Shown here: piece after piece, positions 53,688 to 62,428 of the stretch | Numbering within the stretch: position 1 is the stretch's first letter | Layout: each line of letters opens with the position of its first letter | NCBI GenBank assembly: GCA_937873315.1 | Contig: CALMQX010000042.1 | Location: 124,001-188,000, forward strand | Length of the DNA: 64,000 nt | Direction of reading: 5' to 3' | Source of the DNA: an uncultured Nostocoides sp. | GTDB taxonomy: Bacteria > Actinomycetota > Actinomycetes > Actinomycetales > Dermatophilaceae | Translations under genes and position numbers: made by a program | The notes under the pieces: model-generated | What the model was told of the DNA's origin: nothing | The model's database searches: none | What the model saw: the letters and a program-made list of their open reading frames with translations, nothing else

Positions 53688-54725
53688 CTAGCTCATGGGC
53701 TTGACATGGGTCTCGATGAACTCAATCTCGTCGGTATCGAGTCCGTACTTGGCGTAAAGCTGTTGGTCGATCTCAGGGATCGACTTCGACCAGTCAATAT
53801 CGGACTTGCGCGTGAAGTCCTGAAGCGGGACGTACTTCCACACCTTGCCAGGGTTGTGCTGCGTAATTTTCAACACCCCGAGGAGAGTGCGTGCGAACTT
53901 CGTCTTCACGTACTTCAGGCAGGCGTCAGCCTCCCGGCGATCATCGAATCTGCCTATGGTGATGAAGGTCTGGGTAACCGCCATATCAGGATCAAGCACA
54001 TACGGTGTGGATAGCACCTCGCCCAGCCCGCCTGAGCCGTTTGCCGCAGCGATTGCGGTCTTGAACGTTGCGAAACTTTCGGGCCCGGTTATGTAAGCGC
54101 GACGAATCCACCGAGCCATGCGGCGGTTCTTGATTAGACCGAAGACCTGGACGTATTCAAACCCATCCTTTGGCCGCTCCTTGTGAAACAGGAAGTCGAA
54201 CTGTTCAAACGTATTGGTGTTCACCAGGGCCGTGTTGCCCTCAGGGCGGAGTGCGCGCGCCTCCGGGTGATCGTCATACAGAGAGTCCGTATAGCGATAG
54301 GAGCGTGAGCTTGTGATCCCAATATGTTCCAGGGGGACCATTCCGAACTCTTGCACCTTTTGGAGGATTTCGTTTAGCTCGGAGTACTTGGTGAACGTGC
54401 CTATCGGCTCTCCACGCTTCGCTGCATTGCGGTAGGTTACGGCGATACCACCCTTGATATCCGTTCCCGGGAACAGTTCTCCACTGTTGGCCTCGTAAAT
54501 GGCCACTGACAGGCTGGGATCGGCGAGCATCTTCTCGTTCCAGGCCCTGGGTGTGAACCCAGCGTTGAACAAGAACCGTGCGGGGGTAATCAGCACCGCC
54601 TTGTGCGCGACCTCGTATGCAGCGTCCATGAACAGGTGATACACGGGCGTGTCCCGGGTGCCGGACCCCGTTGCCTCTTCTTGGTAGGGAGGATTTCCGA
54701 TCACGACGTCGAACTTCTTACCCAT
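53688..54725 (-). CDS. Eco57I-type DNA methyltransferase fragment: NPPY catalytic half plus specificity domain
   Basis: A 345-residue protein starting MGKKFDVVIGNPPYQEEATG, so the catalytic NPPY motif (residues 11-14) is at the very start. ALITPARFL-like VLITPARFLFNAG follows. The remaining two thirds form a target-recognition-like region ending DIDWSKSIPEIDQQLYAKYG, characteristic of Eco57I/type ISP enzymes. It lacks the SAM-binding motifs X and I, which are found at the end of the upstream helicase gene. It would methylate adenine N6 only if these parts assemble. ATG at 54725 is one base after the upstream stop and has a GGGAGGG ribosome site. It is noticeably more AT-rich than neighbours. 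Confidence 0.82.
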   Translation of the reverse strand: MGKKFDVVIGNPPYQEEATGSGTRDTPVYHLFMDAAYEVAHKAVLITPARFLFNAGFTPRAWNEKMLADPSLSVAIYEANSGELFPGTDIKGGIAVTYRNAAKRGEPIGTFTKYSELNEILQKVQEFGMVPLEHIGITSSRSYRYTDSLYDDHPEARALRPEGNTALVNTNTFEQFDFLFHKERPKDGFEYVQVFGLIKNRRMARWIRRAYITGPESFATFKTAIAAANGSGGLGEVLSTPYVLDPDMAVTQTFITIGRFDDRREADACLKYVKTKFARTLLGVLKITQHNPGKVWKYVPLQDFTRKSDIDWSKSIPEIDQQLYAKYGLDTDEIEFIETHVKPMS

Positions 54726-54726
54726 G

Positions 54727-57700
54727 TCACTGCCCTCCCGTCAGCATGTCGTCGACCGTTTGCTGACGGTCGTGCGGTGTCACCTTGGCGAGGTTGCCGA
54801 CCTGGAAGTGGCCGGACTCCTCCATCCACTGCTTGCGCTCGGCCACGCCGCCTGAGACAGCCTCGATGGTGATGGCGTGCAGCGTGGCGTTGTGGCTCAT
54901 CTCGAAGATCTGCTTGGTCAGGATGTGCTTGAGGCGTTCCTGCTGGTTGGGGATCTGCGCAGCAAGGCCAGAGTCCAATCTGCGCACCAGCTCCATCAAG
55001 AACAGACCAGCGGTCGAGAACAGGTCTGCGAACGTCTTGGTGGAGTCCTCGAAGATGCCGGGGTTCTCGGCTTCAAGGACGTCCACCATCATCTTGACGA
55101 CCTTCTGCGGAGTGAACACCAGCGAGGTCTTCTGCTGCGGCACATAGGCGAAGATGTTCTCGGTAAGCGAGTCATCGAAGTAGTCGGCGAGCTGCTCCTT
55201 CTTGTCGAGGAACTCCTGGATCGACTGGTTGAACACCGCCTCGTCGAACAGGCCAGGGATCTGGACGACCTGACCGCCGGCCTCCGTCACCTCCTGGCCG
55301 TCCCGCAAGGTCCGGAACTGCTCCTCGGTTATGCCGGTGATCTCCTTGAAGGCTTCATCGGGGGTGTAGTCATCGAAGTTCTTCAGAGTCATGGCGCGGT
55401 CGCCGTAGGCCATCAAGAACATCGGGATCGTGCGGGCGAAGCCGCGCAGGTGGGCTCGGGCGTCGTCCATCGAGTCGTTTGCCCGCTTCTGTTCCTTCTT
55501 GGTCTCTTCGCGAGTGACGACCTCCGTGGCAACAGCCGCGGAGACGTCCTCGATGATGGCTAGGATGCTTGCCCTAAAGGCGGCGTCCTGCTCTTTCACC
55601 TTGGCCGCCACAGCTTCAGCCTCCGCCTCCGTCGGCGCCGAGTCGCGTTCATCGTCGAGGTGCTTAGTGGCGATCTGGTGCTCCTTGAGCGCCCTGGCCA
55701 CTTGGTTCGTCAGCCTTGCTTTCGTGGCCGCCTCGTCGCGAGCGACCTGGCCCTGGGTGAGGTTGTAGTCCTCCTTGAGCTTGTCGCGGGTCTCCTTGGT
55801 CTTGGCGGTGACCAGGGTCGCCAGCTGCGAGGCAAGAGCATGCTCCATGGGGTTCGTTAGGTCGACCTCGGATATGTCCTCGACGCTCCATACGGGCTTG
55901 CCGAGTTCGGCCACTTTGGGATTGATCACAGTCTCGATGTCCACGTGGACGTTGCCGTCGGCGTCCGTGACCAGCTCTGGAAGGTCGACCTGCTCGCCGG
56001 TCTTGAGCTTGCCTGCCTTGGCCTTGGGGAGCTGTTCGAGGATCTCCATGACGTGCTCGGAGTACCGGAAGATCCCGGCGACGTTGGCAAAGAGCAGGTT
56101 CGACAGGAAGCCACGGCGGACGACCTCGCGGGCCTTGTAGACCTGCGGGAAGGTGAGCACCTGGGCCGCGTCGAGCTCGACCATCCGACCCTCGGAGTCT
56201 TCGCCGATAACGGGGAAGAAGTTGAGCAGGCGCCGGATGTTCTCCTGCCTGGCGGCGGTGTCGCTGGCCGGCTTGGCGCTGAGGTTGTTCGCGAAGGCGT
56301 CGTAGATCGTGAGGGTGCGCTCGGGGGCGAAGTCGAAGATGTAGGCGTTCTGTTTCTGCAGGACGGTGCCACCACGCTCGAAGGTGCAGGGGTTCTGCGC
56401 CCGGAAGGCCGCCTGCATGTAGAGCGCGGGTGAGGTGACGTTGGACAGCATGATGACGGCGGTCCACTCAGGGATGGTCACGCCGGTGGTGAGCTGTCCG
56501 ACCGAGAGGGTGATGGTCTTGCCGCCAGAGCCCTCGGCGGCCTTGATGGCCTCGCGGACCATGTCCAAGGACTTGCCCGAGGTGGCCAGGTCGGCGTCGT
56601 CAGAGCGGCCGTCGCCCGCCGCCAGGACGACCGTGTAGTCCTTGAACACGGGATGCACCTTGAGCAGCTTCTCCAGGGCCTTGGCTGATGCCACGCGGTC
56701 CAGCAGCCAGAACGAGTGCCGGATCTCATCACGCAGCTCAGGCGTCGAGAACGGGTACTTCTCGTTGGTCGTCAAGCAGTCCAGGAACGTGATGACCTCG
56801 GCCTCGTGCTCGAAGTAGCCGTTATCCTTGGTGGCGAAGAACTCCCCGAGGTCAAACGTGTAGTCGATGTTGGCCTCGTCCTCGGCGACAGCGACAGCCA
56901 GGGCAAGCTGATCCGTGATCATGCGCGAGACCTGGTAGGTCAGCATGTTGAGCGTCGGCAGCGCGGCATACGGGTTGTCTGAGCCGGTCTCCGGCCAGGC
57001 GGACAGCGCCTCGCGCTCGTCCTGATAGGTCCAGTTGTAGATCTGGTCCTGGGAGAACTTGCCCGCCGCCAGCGCCCGGAACGGTGTGCCCGACAGGTGC
57101 AGCGTGTAGGTGCGCTTGATCTGGTCGAGGGCGATGTCGGTCTTGGTGGTGTCGACACCCTCGTGAGCCTCGTCGATGACCAGCAGGTCCCACGCGAACT
57201 CCGCGATGTGCTTGAGCTTCTTGTGGACGCCGCCGAAGTACTCCGAGCCCTTGAGGTCCTGGAGGGAGACGAACTCGACGATCCGGGCGTCGCCGTCGGT
57301 GATCTTGGCCCACTGGGCGCGAGAGAGTGGAGTCCTTGTGGCCAGGGATGGCGACTCGGAGACGAACTTGAAGGTCGTCTGGTGGCCAATGAATTTCTCG
57401 AAGTCGTCGAACCAGGAGTTGGCGATGGCTGGCCGGTTGGTCACGATCAGGACCTTGCGCACGTCGAGACGACGCATGAGGTCGTAGGTGGTTAGGGTCT
57501 TGCCGAACCGGGGCTTGGCATTCCACAAGATCTCGTGCTGGCCGCTCTCGAACGCCGTGAGTGCCTGCTCGACGGCGGCGAGCTGCTCGGGGCGCAGGAT
57601 GTAGTCGTCATGTCCACTGGTCTGGACATCTGAGAAATCCTGTCCCGCAAAGGCGTAGAAGTAGTCGATGGAGCGCTTGGGCTGACCCGCGAACCTGTGC

Positions 57701-57996
57701 CATTCCGTGCGCTGCGGCTTCAGTTCTCGCTGGATCCCTTGCAAGCGCAGGTACACGTGGAAGTCATGATCGGTAAATCGGCCGCCCGCCTCCGTGGTGA
57801 ACAGCGCCCTCCGGGACCACTTCTTCTCCTGGCGGATGCTCAGCTGTGACGCCTGCTGTTTGATGCGGGTCTCCGCGCTCTCCTGCTCCGTGTAGCCGAT
57901 CTTCTCCCATCCCTCGTACTTAGGGACATCGGGTGTGGTCCACGAGTAGATCAGCGGAACGATCTCTCGGTACGTGTCGATATTGGGCTTAGACAT
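54727..57996 (-). CDS. GIY-YIG-like nuclease/DEAH helicase with C-terminal methyltransferase half
   Basis: A 1089-residue protein. Residues about 14-103 resemble a GIY-YIG/T5orf172 nuclease (LIYSWT...EKIGYTEQESAETRIKQQ, FHVYLRLQGI, EWHRF). A helicase motor follows: LRPEQLAAVE (134), Walker A AKPRFGKT (160), IDEAHEG (274), LSGTPFRAL (301) and YMQAAFRAQNP. A charged helical region lies near 740-840. The last 130 residues hold methyltransferase motif X (VFTPQKVVKMMVDVL, about 960) and motif I (FADLFSTAGLFL, about 989), then stop before NPPY, which lies in the next gene. The start overlaps the upstream gene by 8 bases and has a strong GGAGG. Most likely the motor/nuclease of a restriction system. 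Confidence 0.85.
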   Translation of the reverse strand: MSKPNIDTYREIVPLIYSWTTPDVPKYEGWEKIGYTEQESAETRIKQQASQLSIRQEKKWSRRALFTTEAGGRFTDHDFHVYLRLQGIQRELKPQRTEWHRFAGQPKRSIDYFYAFAGQDFSDVQTSGHDDYILRPEQLAAVEQALTAFESGQHEILWNAKPRFGKTLTTYDLMRRLDVRKVLIVTNRPAIANSWFDDFEKFIGHQTTFKFVSESPSLATRTPLSRAQWAKITDGDARIVEFVSLQDLKGSEYFGGVHKKLKHIAEFAWDLLVIDEAHEGVDTTKTDIALDQIKRTYTLHLSGTPFRALAAGKFSQDQIYNWTYQDEREALSAWPETGSDNPYAALPTLNMLTYQVSRMITDQLALAVAVAEDEANIDYTFDLGEFFATKDNGYFEHEAEVITFLDCLTTNEKYPFSTPELRDEIRHSFWLLDRVASAKALEKLLKVHPVFKDYTVVLAAGDGRSDDADLATSGKSLDMVREAIKAAEGSGGKTITLSVGQLTTGVTIPEWTAVIMLSNVTSPALYMQAAFRAQNPCTFERGGTVLQKQNAYIFDFAPERTLTIYDAFANNLSAKPASDTAARQENIRRLLNFFPVIGEDSEGRMVELDAAQVLTFPQVYKAREVVRRGFLSNLLFANVAGIFRYSEHVMEILEQLPKAKAGKLKTGEQVDLPELVTDADGNVHVDIETVINPKVAELGKPVWSVEDISEVDLTNPMEHALASQLATLVTAKTKETRDKLKEDYNLTQGQVARDEAATKARLTNQVARALKEHQIATKHLDDERDSAPTEAEAEAVAAKVKEQDAAFRASILAIIEDVSAAVATEVVTREETKKEQKRANDSMDDARAHLRGFARTIPMFLMAYGDRAMTLKNFDDYTPDEAFKEITGITEEQFRTLRDGQEVTEAGGQVVQIPGLFDEAVFNQSIQEFLDKKEQLADYFDDSLTENIFAYVPQQKTSLVFTPQKVVKMMVDVLEAENPGIFEDSTKTFADLFSTAGLFLMELVRRLDSGLAAQIPNQQERLKHILTKQIFEMSHNATLHAITIEAVSGGVAERKQWMEESGHFQVGNLAKVTPHDRQQTVDDMLTGGQ

Positions 57997-58687
57997 CGGT
58001 TCTCACCTCCAGGTGGACGCGATCGATCGGGCACGGCACGAAACTCTCGTGGACGTCAAAGTTGAACATGCCAGCATCGGCGTTACGCAGGGAGTTGAAC
58101 GTGAACTGCTCGCGCTGCACAGTGCCTGGGATGTTGAGCACCCGGTTCCACCAGGAGAACGTGACCTCGCGGCCGAGTGGGTCGAGACCGGTCAGCGTGT
58201 TGCCTCGCTGAACATTGGACTCGATGAGGAAGTGCGCTGATTGCCAGAGGTTGGTGCGGCGGGTGGACCTTGCTCCGTGTCGATGGTGGAAGGCGACGAA
58301 CTCAGCCAGCATCCCCGCCTTGGCTGCCTCATGGTTGTCTTCAAGCAGTTCGATGCCGTAAATCGAGGCAAGTGCGAACAACGACTCAGTCGGCCAGAAC
58401 TCGCGCTGGTACCGCCGCTCAATGGCGGCTAGTTTGCGGTGCAGGATCGCGATGAGGAAGTTGCCGTCCCCGGCCGCGGGCTCGAAGAACGTCTTGTCAA
58501 CAAATCCAGGCCCTGTCTCCAACTCTGGCCGGACGAGGTCGAGCATCTGGTTGACCATTCGCTGAGGCGTGAACACCTCGCCGTAGGCCTTCACCCTCTC
58601 GCGGGACTTGACGAGTTGCTCAACCGGGTCGGCGACAACAGCCAGGCGAGGCGGCCTCGTGGGTCGCGGAATGGCGTCGGCGGACAT
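57989..58687 (-). CDS. Short N6-adenine methyltransferase-like protein without NPPY
   Basis: A 232-residue protein with motif X (GEVFTPQRMVNQMLDL, residues 36-51), SAM motif I (FFEPAAGDGNFL, 67-78), the acidic strand YGIELLEDN (about 110) and QRGNTLTGL near 165. It then ends without the catalytic D/NPPY. It is therefore either a SAM-binding subunit or a decayed methylase. It is the first gene of the accessory operon and overlaps the helicase gene by 8 bases. ATG at 58687; about 135 bases separate it from mutM. Confidence 0.75.
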   Translation of the reverse strand: MSADAIPRPTRPPRLAVVADPVEQLVKSRERVKAYGEVFTPQRMVNQMLDLVRPELETGPGFVDKTFFEPAAGDGNFLIAILHRKLAAIERRYQREFWPTESLFALASIYGIELLEDNHEAAKAGMLAEFVAFHHRHGARSTRRTNLWQSAHFLIESNVQRGNTLTGLDPLGREVTFSWWNRVLNIPGTVQREQFTFNSLRNADAGMFNFDVHESFVPCPIDRVHLEVRTDV

Positions 58688-58823
58688 GTGGTCTCTCGCT
58701 ATCGTGGGTCAGGCGTCTATCAGCAACCTACCCGTGCGGGGAGACAACGTTGAAAGCCACAGCGGCGTGTCAAGTCAACGGAGCCACGGGTCGAAGTCGG
58801 CGGCCGCGGAAACCGAGGCAAAG
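58688..58823. promoter_or_regulatory. Junction between mutM and the restriction-like operon
   Basis: About 135 bases. It should contain the promoter of the three-gene operon and marks the right boundary of the accessory segment. I see no direct repeat, attachment site or tRNA remnant. Confidence 0.35.
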
Positions 58824-59696
58824 TCAAGTCCGAACGGGCCGACGCGGCCGCGGCTGGCATCGCGGACACGAATACGACGAGCGATTCATGAATGCCTCCC
58901 GCCGGATCAGCGCCCCGCAACGCGCACAGGGCCGCCCCTCCTGCCCGTAGGCATGCAGCGAGCGATCGAAGTACCCAGAGCCCCCATTGACGTTGACATA
59001 GAGCGCATCAAAACTCGTCCCACCCTGATCCAGCGCCGCCGTCATCACCTCCTGCGCATGCCCGAGCAGCCGCTCGATCGCCGGGACGCTTAGCGCATTC
59101 GCCGCCCGCTCTCCATGGATCTTCGCCCGCCACAACGCCTCGTCGGCATAGATATTGCCGATGCCCGAGACCACCCGCTGGTCCAGCAACACCCGCTTGA
59201 TCCCGCTGGTCTTGGCCTTGATCGCCCGCGCCGCCGCCCGCGCGTCATACGCCGGGTCAAAAGGGTCCGCACCGATGTGCGAGATCTCCTCCGGTATGCC
59301 GTGCGCATCCAGCTCGCAGAGCGCGAACCCCCCAAAGGTGCGCTGATCCACGAACCGCAACTCCGGCCCACCGTCGGCAAAGGTAAAGCGCCCATGCAGG
59401 TGCTTCTCGTCCGGCGCCTGCGCTTCCTCGATGAGCAACTGCCCACTCATCCCCAGATGCATGAGCAGCGCAAACGCCTCCCCCTCACGCGGGAGCAGTC
59501 GCAACCACAGGTACTTGCCGCGGCGGCATACGTCCTGCACCAGAGCATCCGTAACGCGCTCGGAAAGGTCGGCAGGTCCAGGCAGATGACGGCGGGCCAC
59601 TCGGTGCCCGCGTAACTCAAGCGCGGCAATCCGACGGCCGGTGACATGCTCCGCCAGCCCTCGCCGCACGACGTCGACCTCGGGTAGCTCGGGCAC
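58824..59696 (-). CDS. mutM: Formamidopyrimidine-DNA glycosylase
   Basis: A 290-residue base-excision repair enzyme removing 8-oxoguanine and Fapy lesions. The mature protein begins PELPEVDVV, whose proline is the catalytic nucleophile. Later come the helix-two-turn-helix ([16 protein letters not shown]) and the C-terminal zinc finger CARCG...CPRCQ. A GTG at 59696 is used so that Pro is residue 2. It follows rnc as in most actinobacteria. Confidence 0.95.
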   Translation of the reverse strand: MPELPEVDVVRRGLAEHVTGRRIAALELRGHRVARRHLPGPADLSERVTDALVQDVCRRGKYLWLRLLPREGEAFALLMHLGMSGQLLIEEAQAPDEKHLHGRFTFADGGPELRFVDQRTFGGFALCELDAHGIPEEISHIGADPFDPAYDARAAARAIKAKTSGIKRVLLDQRVVSGIGNIYADEALWRAKIHGERAANALSVPAIERLLGHAQEVMTAALDQGGTSFDALYVNVNGGSGYFDRSLHAYGQEGRPCARCGALIRREAFMNRSSYSCPRCQPRPRRPVRT

Positions 59697-59704
59697 CGCT
59701 GCCG

Positions 59705-60448
59705 TCAGCCGTCCTCGCCGAATTCGGCGCGGATCGCGGCCCAAGCGTTGGCGGCAGCTTCTTGCTCGGCGACCTTCTTGGTCCGGCCAACCCCAGAGCC
59801 ACGCACGATCTCCCCCACCCGGACATGGGCGGCGAAGGTCTTGGCGTGCTCGGGACCGTCCTCCTCGATGGCGTACTCAGGCAACCCCAGCGAATGCCGC
59901 GAGGAGATCTCCTGCAGGCTGGTCTTCCAGTCGAGCGCGGCGCCTAACTGCGCAGAGTGCTCAATCAGGGGGTCAACGAGGTGATGGACCACCTTGCTCG
60001 CCGCGTCCAGCCCACAACTGGAGTAGACGGCCCCGATGATGGCCTCCACCGTGTCCGCCAGGATCGAGTCCTTATCCCGACCGCCGGTGGCCTCCTCACC
60101 CCGACCGAGGAGCAGATAGTCACCCAGGCTCAGGGTGCGCCCGGCCGCAGCCAGCGCACGCATGTTGACCACCGCAGCGCGCAACTTGGCCAGTTGCCCC
60201 TCGGAGGTGTCCGGGTGCTGGGTGTACAGGGTCGAGGTGACCACCAAACCCAGCACTGAGTCGCCGAGGAACTCCAGACGCTCGTTGTGCGGCAACCCGC
60301 CTCGCTCGTACGCATACGAACGGTGGGTGAGGGCACGACCCAACTCGGCCGGGTCCACGGAGCAGCCCATCACACCGTCGAGATGTGCGCGCAGCTCGTC
60401 GATCGGCCGCAGAGGCTCCCATGCCCCGTCAGCGGCTCCCCTGCCCAT
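59705..60448 (-). CDS. rnc: Ribonuclease III
   Basis: A 247-residue double-strand RNA endonuclease. The signature [16 protein letters not shown] lies near residue 56, the second acidic cluster DTVEAIIGA near 130, and a dsRNA-binding domain at about 170-240 ends [13 protein letters not shown]. It processes rRNA precursors. Order rpmF-rnc-mutM is standard. Confidence 0.95.
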   Translation of the reverse strand: MGRGAADGAWEPLRPIDELRAHLDGVMGCSVDPAELGRALTHRSYAYERGGLPHNERLEFLGDSVLGLVVTSTLYTQHPDTSEGQLAKLRAAVVNMRALAAAGRTLSLGDYLLLGRGEEATGGRDKDSILADTVEAIIGAVYSSCGLDAASKVVHHLVDPLIEHSAQLGAALDWKTSLQEISSRHSLGLPEYAIEEDGPEHAKTFAAHVRVGEIVRGSGVGRTKKVAEQEAAANAWAAIRAEFGEDG

Positions 60449-60462
60449 GGCGTGGGGTCGGC

Positions 60463-60657
60463 TCAGCCCTGGTGCTCGGCGCGCTCGGCAGCGCCGTAGT
60501 GGCGTCCCTTGTATGCGCCACAGGACGGGCAGGCGGTGTGCGGGAGCTTCTCAGCCTTGCACTGGGGGCAGGTGGTGGTGCCCACGGCAGTCGCCTTCCA
60601 GTTCGCGCGGCGCGAACGGGTGTTGGAGCGCGACATCTTCCGCTTCGGAACGGCCAC
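60463..60657 (-). CDS. rpmF: 50S ribosomal protein L32
   Basis: A 64-residue protein starting [21 protein letters not shown] zinc-binding pair is present (CPQC and CPSC), so it is the C+ zinc-containing form. It begins one base after the DUF177 stop. Confidence 0.95.
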   Translation of the reverse strand: MAVPKRKMSRSNTRSRRANWKATAVGTTTCPQCKAEKLPHTACPSCGAYKGRHYGAAERAEHQG

Positions 60658-60658
60658 G

Positions 60659-61234
60659 TCAGGTCCTTCTCTCAGTTTCGGCGGGCTGCTCGGCCAGGGC
60701 CGAGAGCGACGCCCATCGGGGGTCGATCACGTCATGGTGGTGCTCCGGGTCCTCTGTGAGCGGTTGCCCGCACTCAGAGCACAGCCCGAGACAATCGGGC
60801 CGGCACACCGGCTGGAACGGTAGCGCAGGCACCACCGTGTCCCGGAGCAGCGATTCGAGGTCGATCAAACCGTCCTCGACGAGATGCTCCTGGTCAGCGT
60901 CCTCATCCCCCACCTCGCGGTGGTGGGCGTGCCGATCGGCGTAGGCGAACAGCTCCTGGAAATTCCCGTCGACCGCTTGGGTCACCGGGTCCAGGCACCG
61001 CACGCAGGCGCCGGTCGCCGTGGCGCGAACCGATCCTGTGACGAGGACTCCTTCGACTACCGACTCCATCCGCACCTCGACCACCAGGGGGTCCCCGGGG
61101 GCGACGGCGATGACGTCGGTGCCGAACTCATCCGGCGCCTCGATCTGACGACTCACCTCGTGCATGCTGCCCGCCCGGCGACCCACGAGGTTGGTGTCGA
61201 GCACCATCGGGGATCGCGGGTCGAGTCGGGTCAT
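60659..61234 (-). CDS. DUF177 (YceD) family protein
   Basis: A 191-residue protein of the YceD family that always precedes rpmF and is linked to 23S rRNA accumulation. It has [10 protein letters not shown] near residue 83 and a C-terminal [13 protein letters not shown] zinc-like cluster near 150. Confidence 0.88.
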   Translation of the reverse strand: MTRLDPRSPMVLDTNLVGRRAGSMHEVSRQIEAPDEFGTDVIAVAPGDPLVVEVRMESVVEGVLVTGSVRATATGACVRCLDPVTQAVDGNFQELFAYADRHAHHREVGDEDADQEHLVEDGLIDLESLLRDTVVPALPFQPVCRPDCLGLCSECGQPLTEDPEHHHDVIDPRWASLSALAEQPAETERRT

Positions 61235-61338
61235 GGCCTTGCTGGGTCGTCGGAACTACAGGATCGGCCTGCGCACAATGGACACAGACCGAGGATCTAG
61301 GCTACCGGCTCAGGTGGCCAGACCCAAACCAGCGTCGG

Positions 61339-61830
61339 TCACCGGCGGGAGACCTGCTCCAGTGCGAGTCGCACTGGCTCGGGGACCAGGCCAGCGATAT
61401 CGCCCCCAAAGCGCGCCACCTCTTTGATCAGCGAACTAGAGACATGCTCGAATCGCGGGTCTCCGGGGATGAAAACGGTCTCAATGCCGCTCAAATGCCG
61501 GTTCATCAGCGCCATCGGCAACTCATAGCCGAAGTCGGTCGGGCCGCGCAGTCCCTTGACGATGGCCTGGGCACCCACCTCGCGGGCGACATCCACGACC
61601 AGCCGATCAGCGAAGGCCGCGACCCGCACCTGCCCGCGGCCAGCGCCGACGGGCTCCAGGGCGGACTCGATGAAGCCGATCCGCTCGATCACCGAGAAGG
61701 TCCCCGCCTTGGCCGGGTTGTGCAGGATCGCGACGATGACCTCGTCATAGAGCGCACGGACGCGTTCAATGACATCGAGGTGACCCAGGGTCACCGGGTC
61801 ATAGGACCCTGGGCAGAGCGCGATACGCAT
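61339..61830 (-). CDS. coaD: Phosphopantetheine adenylyltransferase
   Basis: A 163-residue nucleotidyltransferase with CPGSYDPVTLGHLDVI (the TxGH motif, residues 6-21) and the ISSSLIKEV-like HVSSSLIKEVA near 130. It makes dephospho-CoA from 4'-phosphopantetheine. ATG at 61830 is the conserved start. Follows rsmD. Confidence 0.94.
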   Translation of the reverse strand: MRIALCPGSYDPVTLGHLDVIERVRALYDEVIVAILHNPAKAGTFSVIERIGFIESALEPVGAGRGQVRVAAFADRLVVDVAREVGAQAIVKGLRGPTDFGYELPMALMNRHLSGIETVFIPGDPRFEHVSSSLIKEVARFGGDIAGLVPEPVRLALEQVSRR

Positions 61831-61872
61831 GCGCTCATTGTGCCGCCTGCGCGGCATTCTGGGGGGCGGACC

Positions 61873-62427
61873 TCATGGCGCCGGCTCGGCCAGCCAGATC
61901 GCGGTCTCGCCATAGCGGCGAACGCGCTCCGCCGCCCATCCGCCGGGCCAGCGGGGCTCCGGCGATCGGCTGGACCGCTCGACCACGACCAACGCGCCAT
62001 CGGCCAACCAGGGAGCCAAGGCAATCAGCGTGTCAGCCAGCTCCTCCTCGCCCAATGGGTACGGCGGGTCAAGCAGCGCCAGATCGTATGCCGCGTCCGG
62101 CTCGCCGCGCAGGAACTCCAGCACCGAGCGGGCCTGGACCTGTGCCCCCGCAAGCTCCAGGCTGCGGGCATTGGCCTGGATGAGCGTGGCGGTCCTGCGG
62201 TCACTTTCGACGAGGACAGCTCGCTCGGCCCCGCGCGAGAGGGCCTCCAAGCCCAAGGCGCCCGAGCCGGCATACAGATCGAGCACGTTGGCTCCCTGCA
62301 GGATGTCTCGCGCCGCGAGCGCCGAGAACAGCGCCTCGCGCACCCGATCACTGGTCGGCCGGGTCGCCGCGCCCTTGGGAGTGCGCAAGGTGCGCCCACC
62401 CGCGCGGCCCGCAATGATCCGCGTCAT
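61873..62427 (-). CDS. rsmD: 16S rRNA (guanine-966-N2)-methyltransferase
   Basis: A 184-residue enzyme. It begins MTRIIAGRAGGRTL and has RPTSDRVREALFSAL near 25, the SAM motif VLDLYAGSGALGLEALSRGA near 50 and the catalytic LLDPPYPL near 118. It methylates G966 of 16S rRNA. The start at 62427 is separated from the recG stop by a single base (TGAGATG). Confidence 0.94.
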   Translation of the reverse strand: MTRIIAGRAGGRTLRTPKGAATRPTSDRVREALFSALAARDILQGANVLDLYAGSGALGLEALSRGAERAVLVESDRRTATLIQANARSLELAGAQVQARSVLEFLRGEPDAAYDLALLDPPYPLGEEELADTLIALAPWLADGALVVVERSSRSPEPRWPGGWAAERVRRYGETAIWLAEPAP

Positions 62428-62428
62428 C

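Noticed and set aside
53688..58687. BREX, DISARM or classical type I restriction system
   Set aside because: No pglZ, brxC, drmAB, hsdS or separate hsdR genes occur. The domain mix (GIY-YIG-like, DEAH motor, Eco57I-type methylase) fits type ISP-like systems better.
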